From CALODL01 sp942492115 (GTDB taxonomy: Bacteria > Planctomycetota > Phycisphaerae > UBA1845 > CAIVHJ01), in NCBI GenBank assembly GCA_942492115.1, contig CALODL010000006.1, forward strand, positions 1 through 13,417: a DNA stretch of 13,417 nt. Direction: 5' to 3'. The position numbers and the translations under genes were made by a program. How positions within the stretch are numbered: position 1 is the first letter of the stretch; each line of letters opens with the position of its first letter. Below, in pieces: positions 1 through 6,734 of this stretch. A model generated the notes under the pieces. The model was not told the DNA's origin. It made no database searches and saw only the letters and a program-made list of their open reading frames with translations.

Positions 1-2
1 CC

Positions 3-2750
3 TGTGACTGCAGCTGCCAGTCGATCGACGACTGCACGGTGGTGTTCACCGACGACTTTGCCTGCGATCTCGGCTGGGCCGTCCAGAGCGAGAACCTCAC
101 CGATGGGGCCTGGGAACGCGGCGACCCCGCGGGCGATGGAACCCGCTGGGACCCCACCGATGACTTCGACGGTGGCGGAGCGTGTTATCTGACCGACAAT
201 GTCGCGGGCAACAGTGACGTCGATGGTGGACCGACCCGTCTGTTGTCCCCACAGCTGGACCTGACCCGCGCCGGCATGACCCTGACGTATGCCTACTGGT
301 TCGGTTGGGACGACGGCGAAGGCACCGACAGCCTCATGGTCGAGGCCACGACCACTGGCACCGACTGGATCCTGCTGGCCGAGCACAACGCGATCGACAA
401 CGAATTGTGGCAGACCCACAGTATCGTGTTGCAGGACTTCCTGACTCCCACGACCACCACGCGCGTGCGTTTCTCGACCGCCGACAATCCGAATGACAGC
501 GTCGTGGAGGCCGCCATCGATGCGGTGACCTTTGCTGCCCCGTGCTTCGATGACTGCAACCGCAACGGCATCGATGACCTCGATGACATCGCCAACTGTT
601 CCGGTGATCCGGCCTGTGGCGACTGCAATGCCAACGAGGTGCCCGATGGCTGCGAACTGGCCGGCGACCCGGGCCTGGACTGCGACGGCGGGCCTGTAGG
701 CGTCGTCGCCGACGGCGAAGATATCGTCCTGATGTCCTGCTTCGGTTGCCATAACGTCGACGGGTCCGGCGGTGCGGGATTCCCCGGCCCGAACATCCGC
801 GGCAAGAGTCGCGTTGAAATCTGGAACATGCTGAACAACCCGGCGTCGGGTCACCCCGGCGGCCAGTTCCCCAACTTCGAGCAACAGGACTTCGCTGACC
901 TCGAGGCCTTCCTCTCGGACGATGGCAGCCGCGGCCGGCCCGATCTCGTCCTCGACAGCTGCCAGACGCTCGCCGATTGCAATACCGACAGTGTGACAGA
1001 TGGCTGTGAGCTCGAGGCAGGTACCCAGGACGATCTCGACTACGACGGCGTGCCGGACGACTGCGCGGATCCGTGCGTCGAACCGTGTGACGATGGCAAC
1101 CCCTGCACCCTTGCAGATGCCTGTGTGGGCAACATCTGTCAGGGAACGCCGGTCGATTGCGCCGGCGCTGGCGATGCGTGCAATACCGCCAGCTGTGACG
1201 AAAGTGGGGCTGACGGCAATTGTGCGCTTCTGACGCCCGTACTGGATGGTACGCCGTGCGACGACGGCGATGCGTGCAGCGTCGGTGATGTGTGCGATGC
1301 CGGCGCCTGCGTGCCCGGCCTTGGCCCGAACTGCAGCGGAGCCGGCGATCAGTGCAACACGGCGTCCTGCGACCCGGGTGGCACCGAGGGCAATTGTGCG
1401 ATCCTCACACCGGTGACGACGGGCACCCCGTGCGACGATGGCAACGGCTGCAGCATCGCTGATATATGCGATGCGGGAGAGTGCCTGCCAGGTCTCGGCC
1501 CGGACTGTTCCGCTGCCGGCGACGACTGCAACGATGCGGAGTGCGATCCGGCCGGCCCCGAGGGCAACTGCAGCGTTCTGATCCCCATTGCAAACGGCAC
1601 CGCTTGTGATGATGGCAATGCATGCAGCATCGACGACGCCTGCATGGCCGGGCAGTGCACAGGTGGTCCCGGGCCCAATTGCGGAGCATTCAATACGGCG
1701 TGCACGGAGGTGTTCTGCGACCCGGCGGGCGCCGAAGGCAACTGTGATGAGGTGGTCCCGACCAACGAAGGCGGGCCATGTGCGGACGGTGCCGGAACCT
1801 GCGAAGCGGGTATCTGCATCGAGATGACGTGCGCGACAATCGCTGATTGCGCGGACCTCGACGACGATGGTATCCGGGATGACGGATGTCTGTGGTGGGC
1901 GTGCGCCAGCGGGTCGTGCATCAGCACCGCTGTGCCGTTCGCGGACATGGGTGGTGAATTCGGAGCCTGCCCACCGGATGGCACACCCGATGGCAACGAC
2001 CGGTTCCACGCCCTCAACTGTTTCGCCAACATCGATCCGAACACGCCGCCACCTGCGGACTATCCCTGTGAATCCGATGCGCCCAATGCACTGAACGTCG
2101 ACGCCGGTGGCCAGTTCGGTGATTGCACCCCCGACGGCGTGTGCGATGGCAACGATGCATTCCACGCGCTCAACGCCTTCAGCGGGGACAGCGGCTGTAC
2201 CTGCCCCGCAGGCGCACCGGGCCCGCAGGTCACGCCCGAGATCATCGACACCCTGGGGCTCGAGCTGCGTACGGCCACCCCGATCATCCGCGGTGGAGAT
2301 CTGATCGATATCGAAGTCTGGACCGACCGCCCGGTGGCCGACCTGCGTGGCTACCAGCTGCATCTCGGAACCGAGGCCGGCAAACGGGGCGCCCTCGCGC
2401 TGGTCGACATCCGTATCGCCGACCCGGTCACGACCAAGGCCTCGGGGCACGCCCATGTGTTCGCGGGCCTGGGCTATTGGGATGCCTTCAACGTCGAGAC
2501 CGGCCAGATGGTGGCGGGTCTCGACTCGCCGGGCATTGCCACGGAAACAGCCGTTTACCTGGCCACGTTCACCTTCAAGGCGTCGGCAGATGCGACGGGT
2601 CGGTTCGTCGTCGAGTTGCTCGCGGACCTCGACGATCCTGCCGACCGGACGTTCCTGTTCCCAACAGCTGCAGCGGGCATGATCTCTATCGAACAAGCAG
2701 ACCCACTCCGGGTCACGATCGAGGCCGGCCCCCGTCGCAGGGCCAGATGA
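3..2750 (+). CDS. Secreted multidomain Cys-rich protein with c-type haem motif and dockerin-like/cohesin-like C-terminus (5' partial)
   Basis: The reading frame is open to the left edge (it reads CDCSCQSIDDC before the first possible GTG at 39), so the true start lies upstream. In order it shows: a jelly-roll/MAM-like segment (about nt 45-540); DCN-type acidic calcium-binding repeats (DCNRNGIDD, then DCNANEVPDGCEL); a small cytochrome-c-like insert with CFGCH at nt 738-752; a third DCN repeat (DCNTDSVTDGCEL); four cysteine-rich repeats (nt 1080-1772); a CLWWAC cluster; two dockerin-like repeats (about nt 1935-2190); and a cohesin-like domain with VADLRGYQLHL (about nt 2257-2730). It ends in a basic tail, PRRRAR. 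No protease motif is visible, although the N-terminus is missing. The C-terminal third is clearly homologous to the next two genes. It is probably extracellular or cell-surface, since the disulfide-rich composition fits export and haem c requires periplasmic maturation. Exact function is unknown. The frame is certain; the domain labels are pattern-based. Confidence 0.9.
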   Translation, partial: CDCSCQSIDDCTVVFTDDFACDLGWAVQSENLTDGAWERGDPAGDGTRWDPTDDFDGGGACYLTDNVAGNSDVDGGPTRLLSPQLDLTRAGMTLTYAYWFGWDDGEGTDSLMVEATTTGTDWILLAEHNAIDNELWQTHSIVLQDFLTPTTTTRVRFSTADNPNDSVVEAAIDAVTFAAPCFDDCNRNGIDDLDDIANCSGDPACGDCNANEVPDGCELAGDPGLDCDGGPVGVVADGEDIVLMSCFGCHNVDGSGGAGFPGPNIRGKSRVEIWNMLNNPASGHPGGQFPNFEQQDFADLEAFLSDDGSRGRPDLVLDSCQTLADCNTDSVTDGCELEAGTQDDLDYDGVPDDCADPCVEPCDDGNPCTLADACVGNICQGTPVDCAGAGDACNTASCDESGADGNCALLTPVLDGTPCDDGDACSVGDVCDAGACVPGLGPNCSGAGDQCNTASCDPGGTEGNCAILTPVTTGTPCDDGNGCSIADICDAGECLPGLGPDCSAAGDDCNDAECDPAGPEGNCSVLIPIANGTACDDGNACSIDDACMAGQCTGGPGPNCGAFNTACTEVFCDPAGAEGNCDEVVPTNEGGPCADGAGTCEAGICIEMTCATIADCADLDDDGIRDDGCLWWACASGSCISTAVPFADMGGEFGACPPDGTPDGNDRFHALNCFANIDPNTPPPADYPCESDAPNALNVDAGGQFGDCTPDGVCDGNDAFHALNAFSGDSGCTCPAGAPGPQVTPEIIDTLGLELRTATPIIRGGDLIDIEVWTDRPVADLRGYQLHLGTEAGKRGALALVDIRIADPVTTKASGHAHVFAGLGYWDAFNVETGQMVAGLDSPGIATETAVYLATFTFKASADATGRFVVELLADLDDPADRTFLFPTAAAGMISIEQADPLRVTIEAGPRRRAR
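738..752 (+). other. c-type haem attachment motif CFGCH
   Basis: The frame encodes C-F-G-C-H, the CxxCH signature for covalent haem c attachment. It is followed by a stretch like a small class I cytochrome (GFPGPNIRGKS, then HPGGQFPNF, then DFADLEAFLSD), extending to about nt 930. The fold pattern (motif near the N-terminus, a Gly/Pro-rich middle, a final acidic-aromatic helix) resembles planctomycete cytochrome c modules. The methionine usually found just before the last helix is not in its expected place: HPGGQFPNF sits there. The sixth haem ligand could therefore be His, or absent. Confidence 0.6.
1080..1772 (+). repeat. Four tandem 57-58-codon cysteine-rich repeats
   Basis: Four in-frame repeats start at 1080, 1251, 1425 and 1599; the first is 171 nt and the other three are exactly 174 nt. 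The repeat consensus is xPCDDGNxCSxxDxCxxG, then a Gly/Pro linker, then CxxxxxxC, and ends with EGNC and xxPxxxG. A partial fifth unit (GPCADGAGTCEAGIC) follows. Each complete unit has about eight cysteines, so independent disulfide-bonded microdomains are likely. The two neighbouring proteases carry only one copy each, so the array has expanded in this gene. Confidence 0.9.
1840..2205 (+). repeat. Paired dockerin-like module (copy 1 of 3 in window)
   Basis: This in-frame module begins with ADCADLDDDGIRDD and CLWWAC. It continues with CPPDGTPDGNDRFHALNCF and, about 50 residues later, CTPDGVCDGNDAFHALNAF. The D-G-x-x-D-G-N-D loop followed by an amphipathic ALNxF helix resembles a dockerin type I half-site, with cysteines added at fixed positions. 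The same module recurs near 5540-5910 and 9240-9610. Confidence 0.7.
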
Positions 2751-2895
2751 CTGTCTCTGGACGCGGTTGGTGCACCGGTGTGTGTACACGGATGAAGCCG
2801 CGGAATCCGCTCGCAAGGGCGCGTAAGTACCTGGAGGTGCTCGCGTCGCGCTGCGCTGCAGCCGATTCGCAGCCAAAGGGTTGAAAAAGATAGCA
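2751..2895 (+). other. Intergenic spacer after the first gene, no clear terminator
   Basis: No coding signal is evident here. A weak inverted repeat (GCTGCG at 2850-2855 with CGCAGC at 2868-2873) has no T-run after it, so it is a poor intrinsic terminator. Read-through into the following protease gene is possible, although that gene has its own promoter candidate just downstream. Confidence 0.4.
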
Positions 2896-2924
2896 TTGCC
2901 GTATTTTGAGCCACTCGCTATGAT
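2896..2924 (+). promoter_or_regulatory. Candidate sigma70-type promoter of first metalloprotease gene
   Basis: TTGCCG (2896-2901), a 17-bp spacer and TATGAT (2919-2924) match a housekeeping promoter layout. Six bases after the -10 box lies GCCTTACCG. The same arrangement (TTGCGA, 17 bp, TATTAT, six bases, GCCTTAACCG) precedes the paralogous gene downstream, which supports the call. The leader to the ATG would be about 100 nt. Confidence 0.6.
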
Positions 2925-3019
2925 CGGAAAGCCTTACCGTCGCATCAATTCCGAACATAGCAACTGTCGCCGATCGACCTCGAGGCCAGTGGTCACGGCA
3001 GGTGCCACCGTGCATCAAC

Positions 3020-3025
3020 GGAGGA
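3020..3025 (+). promoter_or_regulatory. Shine-Dalgarno site deciding the start of the first metalloprotease gene
   Basis: GGAGGA lies 8 nt before the ATG at 3034. The context AACGGAGGAGA is identical upstream of the paralog's ATG at 6735. This site, plus the signal peptide that begins at 3034, rules out the longer frame extension that starts with TTG at 2881. Confidence 0.85.
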
Positions 3026-3033
3026 GATTTGTC

Positions 3034-6000
3034 ATGCGTTTGACTGGAACGACCCTGCACCTGGCCACCCTCACCGCTCTGACCGGTATGGCGTTGGCCG
3101 TCGCGGCCAAGGACACTCTGCGCGGCCCGGATCCGCGGGAGCGGGCGGACCTTGACGCTCAGGTCAATGGCCTGCTCGATGTCAGCACTTCGACTCTGCA
3201 GAATCTCGCGGTGACTGCCGACGGCGAGCAGTTGTCCACCCTGGTCGTGATTGACGGCCAACCCCGCACACTCGAACTGGCCTTGCACAGCGTCCGCTCG
3301 ATCGATTTCCGTGTGCTGGCACAATACGAAACCGACGGACCGCTCGTCGAGGTCGAACCACCGCCGGTCATTACTTACAAAGGCACGGTGGTCGAGTGGC
3401 CCGAGGCCCGCGTCCGCGCGTCCTACGATGGTGTCACGTTCAGTGCCATGATCGTGCTCGACGACGATACCATCGCGATCCAGCCGATCGCCGAGTTGGG
3501 TCTCGAGAGCAACGCCGCCACCCATGTCATTCACCGTGCTTCTGATTACCTCGACAGCGCTGGCCATACATGCGGCGTTGAGCATCAACCCGGCGCAACC
3601 AGCGCCGCAGCACCGGAGGGGGGTGACCGTGAGACCAGCGGCACGGGTCTGCGCATCGCGGAGATCGGGTTCGACGCCGACGAGGATTACTTCGACATCT
3701 TCAACACGGTTGCGGCGACGGTGCAGTCCATCGAGGACATGATCAATACCATCGAGACGCGCTACGAGGTCGCGCCGATCAGCATGACCTACGAGGTCAC
3801 GACCATCGTCGTCCGCACGGTCCCGGGCACGTACACGACGAATGACCCCGACAACCTCCTGGATCAATTCGAAGCCACCTGGGACACCGCGCCGGAAAGC
3901 AGCATCAACCGCGACACATCGCACCTGGTGACCGGCAAGAACCTGGCTGGCACAACTCTGGGTATCGCATCCACCTTTACCGGCTGCTCGACGTTCAACT
4001 CGTATGGCCTGACCCAATACGTGGTGAACCCCAACACGCGCGTGGCCATCGCATCGCACGAACTCGGCCATAACTGGGGCGCCCTGCACTGTGACGGATG
4101 TGCCGCGTGTGCGAGTTGCTGCCGGATCATGTGCTCGGGTATCGGTGGCTGCAGTGGTTTGACCACGACTTTTGGCTGTACCTCTGCAAACGCGATTGCA
4201 AACTACGCCAACGCCCAATCGTGCCTGACCGACCAGCCGCCATCGCAGTCACTGCCGTTCTGTGAGGATTTCGAAGGTATCACGCTGGAGCCGGAAAAGT
4301 GGATCTACGTCGATGCCCCGGTGGTCACCGGTAGCGCGGTGAATCCGCCAAGCGGCATTTTTTCACTGACCCTCGACGCCAGTAGCACTGCGGAGTACAC
4401 CGATGATGAGATCCGCTCCAACTTCATCCTCATGAGCACCGAGTCGAACGTCGTCTTCTCCTACTACACCCAGCACCGCGGTGTGGAGGCTGGCGAGGAA
4501 CTGGTCGTCGAGTTCTGGACCTCGACCCGTCAGTGGCAGGAAATCAACCGCATCACATCCAATGGCGTGGACCAGAACAGCTTCATCTACCACGAACACG
4601 TGCTGCCCACCCCGGCAGCCTACCACAACGAATTTCGCATCCGTTTCCGCGCTGAAGTCGACGGTTTCAGCGATGACTGGTTCATCGATGATGTGTCGCT
4701 GGACTGTTTCCCGCCGCCCAACTGCGAGGAGCCGTGCAACGACGGCGATCCGTGTACGGAAAACGACGAATGCATCGATGCCACGAATTGCCTCGGTACT
4801 CCGGTCGATTGTTCGGGAGTCAGCGATGAGTGCAGTCTCGCAAGCTGTGATCCCATTGGCATCGAAGGCAACTGTGACACCGTCATGCCGGTCAATGAGG
4901 GTGGCGGCTGCAACGGCGGCGACGGGTATTGCTCATCCGGCACATGTGCCGACGGCCTGACCAGCGCGCGCCTGTTCATGGCCGCAGACGGCCAACAGAA
5001 CGGTGTCAACGCCGGCGGGCAGACGACGATGGTCATGAGCCCCGGAACAACCGCAACGGTCGGTGTGTTCATCGCCGACAATACAGCGCCCGGCCCGACG
5101 ATCATGAATGGCTACCAGATCGTGGTGCCCTACGATGCCGAGGCCCAACCCGGCGCCAGTGGAACGATCAGTTATGTCGATGACAACCCGGGAATGCCCG
5201 GTGGCGGCAGTGTGGTGATCAACACCACACGCAGCGACTGGCTGTATGTCGACGAAGTGGCCATCCTCACGCCGACCTACACCGAGAACACCGACCTCGG
5301 ACTCTTCGGCGTGTTCTATTCGACAATCGATGGTCTCGGGATCGATGTCGCTACGATGCCTGGTATCCAATACCTGCTGCAGTTCGAGATCACAGCATCG
5401 GGCGACGCCGAAGGGGAGTTCCTCCTGCCGTTCAATCTGGAACCGAATGATCCACCGCTGTCGGCCGTGTTCAACCCCGTGGGCCAGCCCTATCCAACTG
5501 ATCAGTATCAGCCGCTGCGCATCATCATCGGTGACGGATTGTGCAGTGGGATTTCCGATTGCGCGGACCTCGACATGAATGGAATTCGTGACGACAACTG
5601 CCTGTGGTGGGCGTGTACCGCCGGCCAGTGCCTGTCGACCGAAATCCCCTTCGGCGACATGGGCGGACAATTCGGTCTGTGCCCGCCGGACGGCACCGCT
5701 GACGGCAACGATCGGTTCCATGCCCTCAACTGTTTCTCGGATACCGATCCCGACGGGGGCGGCGGGTACACCTGCGAACAAGATCCGCCGACGGCATTCA
5801 ATGTCGATGCGGGCGGTCAGTTCGGTTCGTGCAATCCCGACGGTGTCTGTGACGGCAACGATGCCTTCGCGGCCCTCAACGCGTTCGGCAACACGACCAC
5901 CTGCAGCTGCCCGCTGGATGGCAGCCCGGCGCCAGATGCCCCGACGGCAGAGACCAGGGCCCTCCCGCCCGCCACACAGCGCTCGACGCTCAAGCTGAGC

Positions 6001-6483
6001 ACCTCACGAACGACCGCCAGTCCCGGCGACATCGTCGAGATCGATGTTCTGCTCGGAGCACCACTCGCGGACCTGCGCGGGTACCAGTTGCATCTGGCAG
6101 CCAGCGGTGGCAAGCGGGGCGCACTGGAACTCATCGACATCGCGATCCCGCGATTGGGCGTTCAGGATCCAGTCAGTGGCCAGGCGCTGTTCGATGACGC
6201 ATGGACCGCGTTCAACCTCAGCGTGTCGCAGATGCTCGCGGGCACGGATCGGCCCGGCGTAGCGGCGCCCGCCGGAACCTACCTCGCGACGTTCACCTAC
6301 CGTGTGAGCGACGACGCCCGTGGGCGGTTCATCGTGGAGGCACTCCATGATGCAAGCGATGACGCGCAGCGGACTTACTTGTTCCCGACGGCGGCCCATG
6401 GCCGCATTGACGTGGTCTCGGCCAATGCGGCCGTGATCACCATCGACGGCGGACGGAGGAAACCGTCCCGTTCGACGCGTTAG
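3034..6483 (+). CDS. Secreted M12-type (reprolysin-like) zinc metalloprotease with cohesin-like and dockerin-like domains
   Basis: This 1149-residue secreted zinc endopeptidase precursor has a signal peptide at about residues 1-25 (cleavage near AVAA/K). A prodomain (about 40-200) contains TYKGTVVEWPEARV, as in M12B propeptides, and a CGV motif at Cys180 that could act as a cysteine switch. The metzincin catalytic domain (about 205-398) has HELGHNWGALH at 342-352 (His342, Glu343, His346, His352) and a Met-turn, RIMCSG, with Met366. Then follow a jelly-roll/MAM-like domain (409-558), one cysteine-rich repeat (about 560-640), a cohesin-like domain (about 645-835), a paired dockerin-like module with CLWWAC (about 838-965), a second cohesin-like domain (about 984-1140) and an Arg-rich tail. 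The start was chosen from the Shine-Dalgarno site and signal peptide. Substrate is unknown. The catalytic residues are complete, so it should be active. The next gene is a full-length paralog. Confidence 0.92.
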   Translation: MRLTGTTLHLATLTALTGMALAVAAKDTLRGPDPRERADLDAQVNGLLDVSTSTLQNLAVTADGEQLSTLVVIDGQPRTLELALHSVRSIDFRVLAQYETDGPLVEVEPPPVITYKGTVVEWPEARVRASYDGVTFSAMIVLDDDTIAIQPIAELGLESNAATHVIHRASDYLDSAGHTCGVEHQPGATSAAAPEGGDRETSGTGLRIAEIGFDADEDYFDIFNTVAATVQSIEDMINTIETRYEVAPISMTYEVTTIVVRTVPGTYTTNDPDNLLDQFEATWDTAPESSINRDTSHLVTGKNLAGTTLGIASTFTGCSTFNSYGLTQYVVNPNTRVAIASHELGHNWGALHCDGCAACASCCRIMCSGIGGCSGLTTTFGCTSANAIANYANAQSCLTDQPPSQSLPFCEDFEGITLEPEKWIYVDAPVVTGSAVNPPSGIFSLTLDASSTAEYTDDEIRSNFILMSTESNVVFSYYTQHRGVEAGEELVVEFWTSTRQWQEINRITSNGVDQNSFIYHEHVLPTPAAYHNEFRIRFRAEVDGFSDDWFIDDVSLDCFPPPNCEEPCNDGDPCTENDECIDATNCLGTPVDCSGVSDECSLASCDPIGIEGNCDTVMPVNEGGGCNGGDGYCSSGTCADGLTSARLFMAADGQQNGVNAGGQTTMVMSPGTTATVGVFIADNTAPGPTIMNGYQIVVPYDAEAQPGASGTISYVDDNPGMPGGGSVVINTTRSDWLYVDEVAILTPTYTENTDLGLFGVFYSTIDGLGIDVATMPGIQYLLQFEITASGDAEGEFLLPFNLEPNDPPLSAVFNPVGQPYPTDQYQPLRIIIGDGLCSGISDCADLDMNGIRDDNCLWWACTAGQCLSTEIPFGDMGGQFGLCPPDGTADGNDRFHALNCFSDTDPDGGGGYTCEQDPPTAFNVDAGGQFGSCNPDGVCDGNDAFAALNAFGNTTTCSCPLDGSPAPDAPTAETRALPPATQRSTLKLSTSRTTASPGDIVEIDVLLGAPLADLRGYQLHLAASGGKRGALELIDIAIPRLGVQDPVSGQALFDDAWTAFNLSVSQMLAGTDRPGVAAPAGTYLATFTYRVSDDARGRFIVEALHDASDDAQRTYLFPTAAHGRIDVVSANAAVITIDGGRRKPSRSTR
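5530..5915 (+). repeat. Paired dockerin-like module (copy 2 of 3)
   Basis: The order matches copy 1: DCADLDMNGIRDDNCLWWAC, then CPPDGTADGNDRFHALNCF, then CNPDGVCDGNDAFAALNAF. The cysteine positions are identical to the other copies. The module sits between two cohesin-like domains of the same polypeptide. Confidence 0.7.
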
Positions 6484-6507
6484 TCACCGACCACACAGCA
6501 GACCTGC

Positions 6508-6534
6508 GGGCCCGGCCTCGTGCCGGGCCTGTTT
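6508..6534 (+). terminator. Probable intrinsic terminator after first metalloprotease gene
   Basis: The 8-bp stem GGCCCGGC (6509-6516) / GCCGGGCC (6522-6529) has a 5-nt loop, with a G-T pair possible at the base. It is followed by only a short T-run (GTTTCG). It starts 25 nt after the stop codon and resembles the hairpin after the paralogous gene. Confidence 0.65.
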
Positions 6535-6601
6535 CGTGCGCACATCCAATCGCGCTTCGGAACACAACAATTTGTCCAACAGCACGTTAGCAGGATGATA
6601 A

Positions 6602-6630
6602 TTGCGAGCAAGCGCTGATTCTTCTATTAT
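6602..6630 (+). promoter_or_regulatory. Candidate sigma70-type promoter of second metalloprotease gene
   Basis: TTGCGA (6602-6607), a 17-bp spacer and TATTAT (6625-6630) are followed after six bases by GCCTTAACCG. Box spacing, element spacing and leader length (about 100 nt) match the promoter of the upstream paralog, while the surrounding sequence has diverged. Confidence 0.65.
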
Positions 6631-6721
6631 TGAGGTGCCTTAACCGCACGTTCCATGCAGTCGTCTGAGCCCACGAAATTCTCTGGGGACGGGCCGGACC
6701 GCAGGATCTTCGCATCCCAAC

Positions 6722-6727
6722 GGAGGA
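6722..6727 (+). promoter_or_regulatory. Shine-Dalgarno site of second metalloprotease gene
   Basis: GGAGGA lies 7 nt before the ATG at 6735, within the AACGGAGGAGA context shared with the paralog. Confidence 0.85.
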
Positions 6728-6734
6728 GAAAACC

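Noticed and set aside
39..41. GTG at 39 as the true start of the first gene
   Set aside because: The frame is open to the window edge with cysteine-rich residues in keeping with the protein, and there is no ribosome site or signal peptide at that position.
1080..1772. CRISPR-like array because of the regular 174-nt spacing
   Set aside because: The periodicity is in coding frame with conserved cysteines; the units are protein repeats with no short identical DNA repeats or unique spacers.
2850..2873. Inverted repeat GCTGCG/CGCAGC as a terminator for the first gene
   Set aside because: The stem is only 6 bp with a 12-nt loop, and there is no T-run.
2123..2884. A 253-codon + strand frame overlapping the end of the first gene
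   Set aside because: It is Arg/Pro-rich with no domain signature, and most of it is an alternate frame of the dockerin-like/cohesin-like region.
2881..3033. N-terminal extension of the first protease from TTG at 2881
   Set aside because: It would cover the candidate promoter, lacks a ribosome site, and would place 51 polar residues before a clear signal peptide. The ATG at 3034 has GGAGGA at 8 nt.
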